From contig NMRA01001087.1 of assembly GCA_002633005.1 (NCBI GenBank), forward strand, positions 13,441 to 58,028: DNA of 44,588 nucleotides, given 5' to 3'. Below the pieces are notes generated by a model, which was not told where the DNA came from, did no database searches, and worked only from the letters and a program-made list of their open reading frames with translations. This stretch comes from Phoronis australis. Taxonomy: Eukaryota; Phoronida; Phoronidae. How positions within the stretch are numbered: position 1 is the stretch's first letter; each line of letters begins with the position of its first letter. A program made the position numbers and the translations under genes. Positions 32,360 through 43,186 of this stretch are shown one piece after another.

Positions 32360-33521
32360 AGAATTACAGCAGTGCTTCACTCACGCTCCCTGTCCCTCTA
32401 TCTACAGTAGCTTCACCACTTTGAGGTACCTGGTTGCTGGAACGTTTTGCACCTTCAAGAATATTCCAGAACTTTCTGAGACCTACCGTTTCACTCTACA
32501 AATGTATCATTGGCTCTGGAATTTCAAATAAGCAATTTTCCAGAGCATATTACAACGTAGATATTATTCTACTACACCTACAAATACATGTAGATGAAAC
32601 AATGACTAAACTGGCATAAATATGTCAGATGAGTTAGGTGTTCATTGCCGATGAACAAATAGCTTAATCAAAGAAAACATATGCAATTGACGTCTGACTG
32701 TACTCCTGGCAGCAAATGTGAATAAAAAATCATAAATTGAAAATTACTAAAAATTAAATCTAAAAATTACTATGCTTTTTAGAATTATCCTTGGACAATC
32801 GTACCAAAAGGAAATTTGGCCGTTTTAAAGATGTCTTAATTTTGCTCTGAATGTACCTCTTTTTCCCAAAATGTAACCACAATAGATATGGGCAAACAAT
32901 CCATTAAATTACAGGTTTTTATTAATTTACAAATCAACGTCTATATGCTTTATATTTTCAGAAAATTAATGTTTATAGTTCTTTAAAAAATTGAGTAAAT
33001 ACATTGGCTTGCCACTAGCAGCATCCAAGATTGCAGTGCAAACCGAGAATGGGGGAGGCACAACAAACGTCGTGATGAAGAATGGGTCTACAGTTCTCGG
33101 CTTAGGCCCTGAACTTGGCGAATCCCCCCCCCCTTGCCAGTGACTCCAAGGTTTGCGATCAAGCATAATATACCCTATTCATTACAGACTGTCTTTGGAT
33201 TAAAACAAAAGTGAAATAAGCTTCTTCAGAAAATCATAATACAATGAGTACTGAACTACAGAACAAAAATATTGCTTAAGCAAAATCAGATGCGTATAAA
33301 ACTGTACTCTACAAATCAAACATTCTAGATACTACAAAGAGTTAAACAAAAACCAACAAGTGCATCGCAACACAGAGGTGTTGGCAAAGTACTTCCTGAA
33401 GAACACTCTGAGGTAAGGCTGTTCTCACCAATGATTGTTAGTTTCGTGATCGCTGTTTGGTGAGCCAATCCTCAGCGTGTTAAATGCACAGATTTTCTTA
33501 CATGCTCAAAATAATGTCTAC
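32360..33521. other. Intronic DNA, no exon recognised
   Basis: A+T-rich. A C-rich block near 33118-33140 (a run of ten C, then TTGCCAGTGACTCC) may be a transposon end. No matching end was found. Confidence 0.4.
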
Positions 33522-33700
33522 CTTTGTTTTTTCGGTCGCCGTAATGTTGTATTCAGATGATTGCCATACGTTGCCTTGGTTACCGGACTTTTGAAACAAC
33601 ACAGTTTCAGTACCACTTTCCGTCACAGTACTCAAAGTAAGAGTCCCCATACGTGAAGAGCCGTACATGTGCCATTTGAAGGAGAAAAAATAATCATCAG
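33522..33700 (-). CDS. MAM domain 1, third exon
   Basis: 179 bp, acceptor CTTCTTTCAG, donor ACAAAG|gtagac, phase 1 in and 0 out. Reads DDYFFSFKWHMYGSSRMGTL, then FQKSGNQGNVWQSSEYNI and TATEKTK. MAM features are the FKWHMYG strand, G-x-L-x-L, and G-x-Q-G-x-x-W. The position of the third conserved cysteine (YCL-x-F in most members; FCLSW in MAM 2) is Phe here. It joins exon 35784-35907 (DYFK-P-DDYFF) and exon 28855-29031 (TEKTK-LVITG). Confidence 0.93.
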
Positions 33701-35155
33701 CTGAAAGAAGACGTACCGGGCTTTAAAGCCTTAGAACGAGTCACAATTTTGAGAAGCTTGAAATGAAAACCTCTGGAAAGTCAAGGGAAATATTTCCTAA
33801 CGTTGAAGAGCCACTTGGCTCTACACGTGACCTGTTCATATCTAAGGCACTTAAACCATGCCAAACCTGCAAACTCGTATCACGCATTAATGGAATTCCG
33901 CAGTAAGTCGTGGTAATTCGGCATTTTTATTTATGCAAAATTATTTACTAAATATATAACCAACATTGCACATGGGATTCTTTGTGCAATTTGCACTGTA
34001 CCAGATTCACAAATATCAATACGTCATTCAGCTTGAGCATGCAAAGCCCTACAGAAGTGTATTTGGCAGGTAATGAAGTATTGCCAGTTGCCATATTTCT
34101 TGCAATTCTTGTGGGTCTAAGTTCCGTAGAAGCAAGAGACCCACACAAGACGTTGGCATCTTGTGAAGTCTTACATTTTTGTTTGGTTGTTGCGTCGACG
34201 GAACGCATCCCAATTAGTCTTTTTACACAACACCACTCTGTACATGAGCTTCTATATGCTGACTTATGCCTTAGTAAAATCTTTTGATGGTTTTCGTTTT
34301 ACAAAGTCTTCAATACATGGACGCAGGTCCAACTTGCTTCCCTTTCAAATTTCACCTTACAATTTCGTAATTGTCAAGCCAAATCTTAACATTTAATTCA
34401 CAAACTATTGGGCTAAAAACACTATGCCATTTGCTGTTACATTGCCCAAAACACCATGAGGTCGTTCAACTTTGTCGTGATCGAGACCTTAAAAAAGCAA
34501 TAGGCTGGTGTAAAGAAATTGTTGAGTAAAGAAATGCAGTTTCATGAATAATCTGGGAAATTTGTTTGCAACAGTTTGGCTATAATTGGAGTCTCCTTTA
34601 CGTGAGGAGACCCAAGCATGGTTGGAATATCAAGTTCAGTAAGACGCACTGCATTGTCTGTGCGAATCTTGCCACTTCTCCAATCGAAAGAAGACGATCT
34701 TCTATTTTACAAAGTCTAAGGACATGATATTTTGCAAAAAACATCAATGACATTTGTTCTTCAACATTTTACAGAGATAATAGTCTTACATTTTGGTCTT
34801 GATGACCAAAATAATATTACGCGTACCACATTGTCCCGTGGATTAGACCAAATTTAGTCTTAATTTGGAAATTTAAGAAATTTCATGAAATGGGGCTCAT
34901 ACTTTTTGGTCGATCTAAGTTATGACAGGAATTTTTTTGTGAAAGTGGCCCCAGGAAACATGCACTGGTCTTTTCCCGTGATAGCACACCTACATGTACA
35001 AGGGAAAATCAACAATTGTTCGTAATTCAAAACAATTTGCCCGAACTCCAAAACCAGTCGGCTGCACTGCGAAACCAAATGGGATGAAATGAGTGGGGGA
35101 CGTCGCCCATCCCCGCCTCCTCAGACCTTGATTATTGGTTTTCATAACTCGTCAC
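33701..35155. other. Intronic DNA, no exon recognised
   Basis: Frames at 33948-34208 (-) and 33982-34396 (+) carry no domain. The minus frame (TELRPTRIARNMATGNTSLP) looks protein-like, but I do not recognise it. Confidence 0.35.
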
Positions 35156-35261
35156 CTCCCTGGCACCTCGGTGACATTAAAAACAATCTCTTTCAGCACC
35201 CACACGCCAGCTGGTTCCAATGACATGATACATATGAGCATGTATTTTTCACCATTATTCG
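35156..35261 (-). pseudogene. Possible decayed extra MAM exon
   Basis: In the intron between MAM 1 exons 2 and 3, an acceptor (GTTCTCCAG) opens in phase 1, the phase required here, into NNGEKYMLICIMSLEPAGVW, then VLKEIVFNVTEVPG. The pattern KY-x-L-x-C-x-MS-x-x-P-x-G-x-x-VL resembles the start of a third MAM exon (YCL-x-F-x-M-x-G-x-G-x-L-x-V). It lacks the GNQG-x-x-W half, and its donor (GGGAG|gtgacg) gives phase 2, so including it would break the frame. Probably a truncated duplicate exon, or chance. Confidence 0.25.
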
Positions 35262-35553
35262 CTGGAGAACAATGAATCAACCTTATTCCACCGTGCAGGC
35301 AGTCCTTTTTACTAGGAACCAGGCGGGACCACCATTTCACCGAGATTACCCAGTACATAAAATGTCATAATTTTCGTTTTCTTAACTGGACGCCCGGCTC
35401 TAAACTTTGCACCTTAAACTTATTTCTCATCCTACCAATAAATTTTAATTATTGATTGCACTTGTCATCAAGATAAGGAAAATTGTGAGTCCAGTTTTGA
35501 TAGGACCTAATCAGCCATTTTGTGATATAATACTAGGACAGTCTATGTGTAGG

Positions 35554-35784
35554 TTAAGGCATCATATCACCGTACATTAAGGCATCATATCACCGTACGT
35601 TAAGGCATCATATCACCGTACGTTAAGGCATCATATCACCGTACGTTAAGGCATCATATCACCGTACGTTAAGGCATCATATCACCGTACGTTAAGGCAT
35701 CATATCACCGTACGTTAAGGCATCATATCACCGTACGTTAAGGGCATCATATCACCGTACGTTAAGGCATCATATCACCGTACG
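35554..35784. repeat. 23-bp minisatellite starting at a splice donor, 10 copies
   Basis: Ten head-to-tail copies; on the plus strand each starts TTAAGGCATC and ends CACCGTACG. All are 23 bp except the ninth (24, one extra G). The first copy ends GTACA in place of GTACG. On the minus (gene) strand the array starts at the last base of exon 35784-35907, and each unit begins C|GTACGGTGAT, the same bases as the exon's donor. Confidence 0.97.
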
Positions 35785-35907
35785 TTTGAAGTAGTCCGTG
35801 TATATGGTGGCTTTGGCGTTTCTTTTCTGTTTTCTCACATCTGCGTAGATGTACGGAGTACCCCGATCCCCGCCAGTAGGACCTGTACCTCTGGTTGGCG
35901 TGGAACC
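35784..35907 (-). CDS. MAM domain 1, second exon
   Basis: 124 bp, acceptor TTATTTCCAG, donor AAAC|gtacgg, phase 0 in and 1 out. Reads GSTPTRGTGPTGGDRGTPYI, then YADVRKQKRNAKATIYTDYFK, matching the MAM signature TP-x-x-GTGP, then G-x-Y-Y-x-D, then A-x-I-x-x. Length class and phases match exon 24787-24922 in MAM 2. The donor GTACGG is poor at positions +3 to +6, and the adjoining intron begins with ten near-identical donor copies. Confidence 0.92.
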
Positions 35908-36267
35908 CTGGAAATAATTTGAAAGGCTGAGGTTGTCAGTGAACCAGCACATCAAAACTGGATTTCCAAATCAAATTAGATTTTCCGGGAATAAGATATT
36001 TTAGTTAGTTCATTATGCCGAGCTCCGTGTTTTTCTTTCGTTGGCAAATGTAGATCTAGGTTCATTAAAACGAATGATATACAGAAATCCAAGTACATCT
36101 GGGGTTGAGTTGTTACCTAAGCCTACGTATTCAATATAGTGTTCACATCACGCTTTTTGGAAAGCCAAAGCAGAAAAGATTCAGGGACACATATTCCCGA
36201 TGCATGAATACTTAAAAAGCAGAATTACAAGAATTTTTAATTTTTTTACATTGTATGTACATGTATA

Positions 36268-36322
36268 TACACAAACACACACACACACACACATATATAT
36301 ACACATGTATATGTATATATGT
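36268..36322. repeat. (AC)n(AT)n microsatellite
   Basis: A run of CACACACACACACACA followed by ATATATATACACATGTATAT. Low-complexity intronic repeat. Confidence 0.85.
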
Positions 36323-36576
36323 ATCATAATGCATCACAACAACATAGCATAAAACTGTCACAGAAAAATGAAATCATGCCTAAACAACACCTCAATGGTA
36401 TACAAACTGATATTGGGACACCCATTTAGTTGATATTTGATCTTGGCAGAATCGCCCACTATTTCCGGGAAGGCTGTTCGCAAATTTGTGCCGAAAAAGT
36501 TTGCATTTAAAAACAGACCGCTCCTTGACTTTGTTAATGGTGAGACGAAGCTACTTCGTTGTTAAAATTGTCTTAC

Positions 36577-36665
36577 GCTGCGTGGTGTCCAGTCGAAGTC
36601 GTCATCGGTCGCTTGTGTCCACCCGCACAGGCCACCTTGGTCAAAACTGCACGATATCTGACCCT
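36577..36665 (-). CDS. MAM domain 1, first exon
   Basis: 89 bp, acceptor TTTGCAG, donor CGCAGC|gtaaga, phase 1 in and 0 out. Reads GQISCSFDQGGLCGWTQATD, then DDFDWTPRS. This is the start of a MAM domain: C-x-FD-x-x-x-LCGW, then DD-x-DW, with the first two conserved cysteines. It joins the linker exon 42657-42698 (G|AG gives Glu) and exon 35784-35907 (TPRS-GSTPT). Confidence 0.94.
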
Positions 36666-37869
36666 CTGCAAACAAAAATTACATGTACAATGTCACGATT
36701 ATTTTCGTCGTTCTTAGTGGCATTAGCATTCAAAACGGTATTAAATTAACATATATTAGAAGTTTCTCTTATATTCACCCGATCAGCTGGAGACAGCGCA
36801 TCATCTTACCCTTTGTGTTGGCAAAGCAACAAACTTAATCTTGTGGAATTAATTACAGTGTTCTACTTTTTAGCAAAGGAACAAATGAAATACTCTGATG
36901 AATACCTTGCTATTGCCAGAATTACTTTGGTTTTCTGAAGCCGATTTCCCATTGAAGCTTTATTCGGTTTAACATTACTGATAGCAAGTGTCCTAAATTC
37001 TTTGGGAAAGGTCACTTACTACTAACCTTAGAACTCTGCTCTAATTCTACGAAAGCGGTATCAAATTTACGTGTACTCCTCTTCAAGAGATGGGGTTAGC
37101 GACCGGTATTAAATTTGGTCTATCGACGTAAGTCAGTGGGAAAACTGAACCCAACAGGATAAATATCGACTCGGCTTGACAAGAGGTCGCGTGGGCGTGT
37201 ACAGCTAACCCCCATTAGCTTTTATTCAATCTCGATCTTCGGATCACGTTAGTTTTGTTTTTTCTTCCTCTACTTGGTTAATTCCAAGAGCTACATTTAA
37301 GAACTCGTTAGAAAACATCAACACCAGTACGTCTGTTTACCGGAATTGTTTGTTTCCGCCGGTCCGGACCAGCAAAGTATTTTAACACTTGAACGCTGAA
37401 CCGAATTATAGTTTGCAAAAACAGAAATTCTCGCAGCTAGACTCGGGTTCACAAGCTTTAATAATAGAAAACGTGTGCATAGTTCACATGTGAGGTTTGG
37501 CATTCCCGGGCTAGAGTTCTATGCCGTTGCTTACCTAAATTATCAGGACGTATGTAACGTTGGTCCTTGATTCCGGTTTATCCTGTGGGAAACCACTTTA
37601 CAAGACCGCGCTATTCCCATGTCATAAACATTTTAAACAGCGCGTTTAGGAATATTGAAGTTTTACAGGCTCAGTTTACATTGACCTATGTGCGAAAAGA
37701 GGGGGTGTTCTTGTAAAAGATTCGATGAGAAGTTTGGTCGATGTCCAGAATTAGTCTAAGCCAGTGGCCCAAGACAAAGCTCAGACATTTGATCTTAGGC
37801 CATTTCTGAAAAAATAGTTGAACACCACTTGAACAAACTATAACGCTTTTGAAAATGTATAAACCATTG
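36666..37869. other. Intronic DNA, no exon recognised
   Basis: Contains an inverted pair GGGGTTAGC (about 37091) / GCTAACCCC (about 37204) and the interspersed repeat piece GGCATTCCCGGGCTAGAGTTC at about 37498. A splice-like segment ending at a gtaagc donor (37537) is closed in the required phase. Confidence 0.4.
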
Positions 37870-37968
37870 CTAATAATAATGATACTAATAATAATAATAA
37901 TAATAATAACAATAATAATAATGACAATAATAATAATGACAATAATAATAATGATGATAATGATGATG

Positions 37969-38005
<37 letters not shown>

Positions 38006-38165
38006 TAATAACAAAAAAATAATAATAATAATAATAATGATAATAATAACAATTATAATAATAATAATGATAATGATAATAATAATAATAACAAAAATAA
38101 TAATAATAATAATAATAACAAAAATAATAATAATAATAATGATAATGATAATAACAAAAATAATA

Positions 38166-38196
<31 letters not shown>

Positions 38197-38334
38197 CAAA
38201 AATAATAATAATGATAATGATAATGATAATAACAAAAATAATAATAATAATGATAATAATAATAACAAAAATAATAATAATGATAATGATAATAATAATA
38301 ACAAAAATAATAATAATAACATTAAAAATTATTT
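37870..38334. repeat. Large AAT/GAT/AACAAA microsatellite
   Basis: About 465 bp of interrupted AAT, with GAT and AAC-AAA interruptions in a higher-order pattern (a block ending TAATAACAAAAATAATAAT recurs about nine times). Long frames on both strands here are artefacts. It ends about 40 bp before the LINE fragment. Confidence 0.95.
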
Positions 38335-38372
38335 ACAGAGGATAAAGTAAAGATATGCTTTAGCAAAAGGCT

Positions 38373-39690
38373 AATATACAGACTGACCAGAAAAATCTTG
38401 AGGAAAGAGTCAAAGTGAAAGACAAAACGCATAGCTTCATCAGTGACACGGCTTCCCCCATAACTTTTACTGTTGAAGATATCAAATCTACACTGTCAAG
38501 ATCAAAGAACACGGCACCGGGTTCTGATCAAATCGATTAAAACATGCTAGGCAGTCTGTCTGACCAGGAGCTACAAGATTTGGCCAATATGTACAATGAG
38601 AGCCTAAGCATGGGAGAGGTTCCGCAAGATTGGCTACATAGTAATCTGGCGGTGATACCAAAACCAGGCGGGGATCACACGAAGCTAAATGGTTATAGAG
38701 TGATCACAATGCAAAATACCGTTGGTAAATTGATGGAGAAAATGGTGGTACACATCATTGCATACAATCTTGAGGTCTTGGGGGAATTACGTGCAACTCT
38801 TGGTAGCTACAGAAGAGGAAAAAATACATGGGCAAACGCCGCAATTTTTGCCTATGACACTTTTGAGGCATTACAGAGGAAGGAGGAAACTATAGCAGTG
38901 GCAATTGATCTTGAAGACGCCTATAACCGGGTAACATACGAAAAACTTATGAATCTGCAGGTCGATTGTCAGCTGGATCTGCATCTCATTTACTGGGTGG
39001 CAAGCGCACCAATGAAATGCACGGTTGCGCTACGATTGCAGCAGTGGGTGTCGAATCCCGTTACAGGAACTCCTGGACTTCCAAGGATCACCACTGTCAC
39101 CAGTATTGTACAACATCTACACGAGTCGGCGTGCCAGTATGACTATACCGGGGGGGAAGAATACTAACTTTCGCAGATGATGTCCTTATATATACAGCAG
39201 GCACCTACAGAGATGACATGGTTGAGGTTACGGGAAAGGCTCTGAAGGAGGTCAATGAATGGTGTGATGAATATAATGCAGTTGTGAACCCCTCTACGGC
39301 AGCAGCGCTCTGGTGTTCTCTGGGTAACCACAAAGTACGCAAAGACCTGACTCAAGTGAGAATAGGGGGGAGGATGTGGAAAGAGTGCCTGGCCTCAAGT
39401 ACCTGGGGATAACGTTTGACAGAACGCTGAGTTACAAAGAGCACGTGAACCACCTAATTAAGCGGTGCGCACATGGACTAGCTGCATTAAAGACCATGGT
39501 TACCTGTAGAGTAGAACAACGCCAGCTATTGATTTTCTTCAAGGCGATAGTATTGTCAGTCATTGATTACGGTTTGATTTGGGCTCTAGTTTTTCAGAAC
39601 GAAGCCTTCAAAAATCAAGAGTACGGCGGTTTTTGCTCAAAATGTTCTAAAAATGAATACTTAAAATACTAAGACCTATTTCAAAAATCT
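38373..39690 (+). pseudogene. LINE (non-LTR retrotransposon) reverse transcriptase relic
   Basis: Successive stretches give a nearly complete reverse transcriptase core. TFTVEDIKSTLSRSKNTAPG and SDQID come first, with a stop where NAPG-x-D-x-I-x-Y usually continues. Then AVIPKPGGDHTKLNGYRVIT with NTVGKLMEKM; TLGSYRRGKNTWANAAIFA; VAIDLEDAYNRV (first catalytic Asp region); GLPRITTVTS, which becomes GSPLSPVLYNIY in another frame. The catalytic LTFADDVLIYT is at about 39166-39195, then NEWCDEYNAVVNP, ALWCSLGN, and finally VPGLKYLGITFDRTLSYKEH and SVIDYGLIW. At least three frame changes and one stop make it dead. Motif style suggests the Jockey/I/CR1 side of LINEs; the clade is not settled. The 5' part and endonuclease are missing. 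It lies in an intron, antisense to the host gene. Confidence 0.88.
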
Positions 39691-40117
39691 GATACACTAT
39701 TCCTTCGAAGACACCGTTATCAACATAATTACAAAAGACTGGAAGAGCAATATTTCGGAAGTCTACAGTATGTTTATAGTATAAAAATACCAAAAAATGC
39801 AAATTTTGTGAAATAATAAAGACAAGTAAATCAGAAAATATATATTTTGTAGGGGTTACAGCTAACAGAGTTCAACTTCCACACCAGTACAATCTGGTAA
39901 ACAAGGTTGAGTTAGAAAAATATATTCGGGACGGTGTCTGGCGATGGCACGTTAGTTAACGGTCACTTCACTGCAACATCGTTTGGTATAGTGTTAAACA
40001 TCTCTAAATGTTAACTTTCGAAATTCTGAGCTTATACAAGCTTCTTGTATGTTTTCCATACATACAAAACTGAGAGGGGCATACGTGTACGCGCAATTGG
40101 AGTTCTCCGTGGATTGC
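39691..40117. other. No exon recognised
   Basis: A+T-rich intronic DNA after the LINE relic, possibly its decayed 3' end. No domain. Confidence 0.4.
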
Positions 40118-40960
40118 TCTAAAACCTCCTCACCCCCTGCACACCTCGACCCCCTCGACCCACGACCCCTCGACCCTCAACACCTTCGACCCACGACATG
40201 TGGCAATTGAGATAATTTTGCGCTTTTCACTTTTTTCATAATCTTTTAAATCGCCGAGTGACTTTCCTTGAAGACTTAATTGCTCTGGTAGAACAGAGAG
40301 GTCGACGATCATTGGTCAAGCAGAGTTTCGCGAAAAAAAAAGCGACAGAAAAGTACATCCACGTAAGAAAATCGATGTTTTTTATTAAAAAGCTCCGAAC
40401 AACTGCTGAAGTGTTGTCTGAGAAAAAATCAGTATAATTATCACTTTAACGTTGGAAATTTCATCATGATTCGTGCTTGCTTCATTATCAACGATGTTTC
40501 CTCTTTACTGCAATTATTCAGTGTCAGGTATGGAACTGTTGTATTTTACGCCTTTTAGCAAATAATCTTGCATGGGCGATGTACCATAGGGGCTGGTTGC
40601 TATAGCAATCACTTATTTCAGTGCTGCACAGCCCGCGTCTTAACGTAATAAATTCGATTATTGAGTTTTGTTGCTAGAGACATTGTTACAGCAAACGGAC
40701 ACATTGCTGTACCCTCTGACTGCAGTGCAGGTGTCGTGGAGACAGATTGCGAGGCAGCTCGCATGCCAATTTCCGGATAGTTTTAAGCCCCTACATCCAT
40801 GGAACCCCTCGACCCAGGATCCTCTCGACCCAAGACCTGGGGCAATAGAGGTATTTTTGCGCTTTTTACAAACTTCGTAATCTTATCAAGTCGCGGAGTG
40901 ACTTTCCCATAAAACATAGATACCTACACGCCAGTCTGTTCTTGCTCAAGTCTGGTGATA
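40118..40960. repeat. CTCGACCC repeat family, two copies in tandem
   Basis: CCTCGACCC/CCACGACC words at about 40130-40200 and 40797-40845. Each is followed by a conserved block: TTTTGCGCTTTT, then TCATAATCTT or TCGTAATCTT, then TCGCNGAGTGACTTTCC (40214-40270 and 40855-40912). The same order occurs at 12612-12770. This is a dispersed element family. Confidence 0.7.
40201..40846. repeat. 646-bp direct repeat, left copy
   Basis: As far as I compared, base-for-base identical to 43943-44588, the last 646 bases of the window. Starts TGGCAATTGAGATAATTTTG and ends AAGACCTGGGGCAAT. See the right copy. Confidence 0.95.
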
Positions 40961-41517
40961 ATAACAGAAAGTGGCGTGAGAACGTGATCTAAGCTATCGT
41001 ATTGTGAGCGCGACATCGTTGTCACGGAAATAGTTCCACGAGCGGCTGCCAATCGCCCCGTTATACTTAACTCAGGGAGAGGGTCCACTAAATAAACGTG
41101 AATGTACATAAATTCACGTTTTTTATTATTTGTTTTCTGTTTTATACTCGTTTACAGTATTTTCCATATAACGTTTAAACACTTTTTAGTTAACTGTTTG
41201 TTTTTTTAAAACTGTACTTACCGATGAAATTAAAGTATTGTCGGTCCGCAAAAAACGTTGAATCTGCCATTCACTAAAGAGCAGACGAGACGATTACACT
41301 CTGCCAGGAACGACATTTGTAACATTGGTAGGTTTTTGATTTGATTTAGTCGCGTTGTTTTTTTCCTGTTTCTGACTTTCAAACTTACCTAATCTATTAT
41401 CGTAATTGCAAAAAACTGGGAAAAGCCAGCTGAGCTCCCGGCCCAACTCATTGGTCCTGCAAGTTATTGGTCCTGCAAGTCAATACTTGTTCTATGTTCA
41501 GATCTAGTCGAACATGT
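40961..41517. repeat. Dispersed repeat, partner of 17510-18230
   Basis: Shares the blocks listed for 17510-18230. Also holds TTGGTCCTGCAAG twice in tandem (about 41450-41480). No exon accepted here. Confidence 0.45.
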
Positions 41518-41955
41518 GTATTCTGTTTCGAGGGGTTCGTGGGTCGTGGGTAGAGGTGGTCGTGGGGTGAAGTGGTCGAGGGAGTTTTAGAAGTTTCCTA
41601 AATTTCCCTACCCGCTGTAGTGACGCTCTGAACCGAAAAACTGAAAAATGTGAATTCCTGCTCTGCTATGGGACAAAAGGGGCATCGGCCTGTTTTCAGA
41701 GGTGCGTCTGCCGTTTTTCTCAGAAAAGGTGCGTTGTTCCTGGTTCTATATATACGCCTTGTCTATCGTGCGTTTGAAACCTATGGCTGTCTGCTGCTAG
41801 TTGTGCCGGTGTGTACAGCTGTACAGATCCAGCGAAGCCGAACGTGAATCGATAACCTGGCGGAGCCAAACCCGGCTTTGTGTCGAGGGGGTTGTGGATC
41901 AAGGAGGTCGTGGGTCGTGGTTCGAGGGGTTTATGGGTCGAGGGGGTTTTATAAC
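41518..41955. repeat. CTCGACCC repeat words in reverse orientation
   Basis: Two clusters of GGGTCGTGGG, GGTCGTGG and GGTCGAGGGGG (41528-41585 and 41883-41952) are the reverse complement of the CCTCGACCCACGACC words at 40130-40200. Together with the forward clusters they could pair as a 1.5-kb inverted arrangement. Confidence 0.6.
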
Positions 41956-42656
41956 AATCCGTTCTCCGTTCGTTCGAAAGTACTTGTAAATATAAAACGT
42001 ACAACCAGCGCAGCAACAGAAGAGCTTCATATTTCCAAAGCATAAGAAAAGCCGACGCAACCGTTCACGACTACGTAAGAACATTATCGAACAAAAGACA
42101 GTCCACAAGGGAATTCTGTACATCTTGGAGTCAAACAACTCAATGCCCAAGAGCTTAAAGCTGTTCTGATGACTTGCTCACTGTGTAGTCGATCGTTGTT
42201 CGTCGCGTTGCCCTGACTTGCTGCTGTCCCAATTCTTCGACACTTTTTTCCCATTTGCTTGCTGGTGTTCATACGTAAAAGTGAAACGTTACGTCTGTTT
42301 TTTGAAATATGAAGCTTTTAAAAAGCTGCGCCTGTTGCACAAGTTTTGACCAAGAACTAAAACAAACAACTTCTAAGATGCCTGCAAAAATTGAAAGACA
42401 CTGTTTAAATGAGCGTGTGCAGTCAATTTTTGTATGAAGGTTCCCTTTTGTGTTTACAAGAGCTGCCCAAGGGAAAATGCAGATGGTTGAGGGTAAATCT
42501 AGTCAAGGTCCTGGTGAGGCAACATTAGTGATTCCAGTCAACATCTACGTGTATGTGCAGGTAATCCATTCAAGAGAGTTGTATGTAGAGGTATGAGAGT
42601 GTTGAAATGTGTGATATTCTGAAATGTCGTATGGTGTCATTCCAGCGAACACTTAC
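41956..42656. other. No exon recognised
   Basis: Intronic DNA with unsupported frames on both strands (for example 42084-42272, minus). No domain or tandem repeat seen. Confidence 0.4.
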
Positions 42657-42698
42657 CAGGGCCAGGAGAAATAGTCGTCGTGGGTCTAGCTGTCGTTC
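42657..42698 (-). CDS. 42-nt Thr/Pro linker exon
   Basis: Strong acceptor (CATTTTTTGCAG), strong donor (CCCTG|gtaagt), phase 1 on both sides, exactly between the CUB exon (ends phase 1) and the first MAM exon (starts phase 1). Encodes TTARPTTTISPGP, a Thr/Pro-rich, probably O-glycosylated spacer. Because it is symmetric, the CUB exon could also splice straight to MAM 1 without breaking the frame, so optional inclusion is possible. Confidence 0.7.
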
Positions 42699-43186
42699 CT
42701 GCAAAAAATGTCGAAGTTTTCAAAACAGTCGAAATTCCAAAGAATTCAAGATTTTTTTGTTTGGCAATTGTCCAGCACAAGTGCGCACGCTGCCGTTTTA
42801 ATTCTGTTTATTTCTCCAAGAATTTCTGGAAATTCGATTGCACCTCTGGTTACCTACGTTTTTGGACAATGGAAGACAGAACATTGGATGAGATTTAAGT
42901 TGTTTGTTTTGGAAACAATCACTACGTAACTAACAACAATAAGAGAAAATCCAATTCATTCATCGACAAAGACGTGTTGCAATTTATTATTAATTAACAC
43001 CGAAACTGCGGAACATTGGTACCTAAAACAATTGGTGCATCCTAAAGTGCGATAGGGTAACTTGAAAACTCTACCATGCAGATCTGGAACACGCGTTTTT
43101 TGTATTTTAGACCGGGGTTGTTGGTATTTGAAGGAAAATTACGAGTACGTGTACCTGTTCCAGAGCATGTCTGATCAGTGACTCAC
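42699..43186. other. Intron between CUB and linker exons
   Basis: 488 bp, GT-AG, no other feature seen. Confidence 0.6.

Noticed and set aside
35554-35784. 23-bp array considered as a CRISPR array
   Set aside because: Units are contiguous with no unique spacers, in an intron of an animal gene. It is a minisatellite.
37538-37585. Splice-like segment ending at a gtaagc donor on the minus strand
   Set aside because: Closed by a stop in the phase needed between the linker and MAM exons.
38037-38345. Long open frames on both strands over the AAT/GAT run
   Set aside because: Low-complexity Ile/Met and Leu/Ser repeats produced by a microsatellite.
41222-41263. A second 42-nt segment with acceptor, gtaagt donor and phase 1 on both sides, between the CUB and MAM exons
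   Set aside because: It encodes STFFADRQYFNFI, not a Thr/Pro linker, has a poor polypyrimidine tract, and lies next to a dispersed repeat also found near 18 kb. Likely chance.
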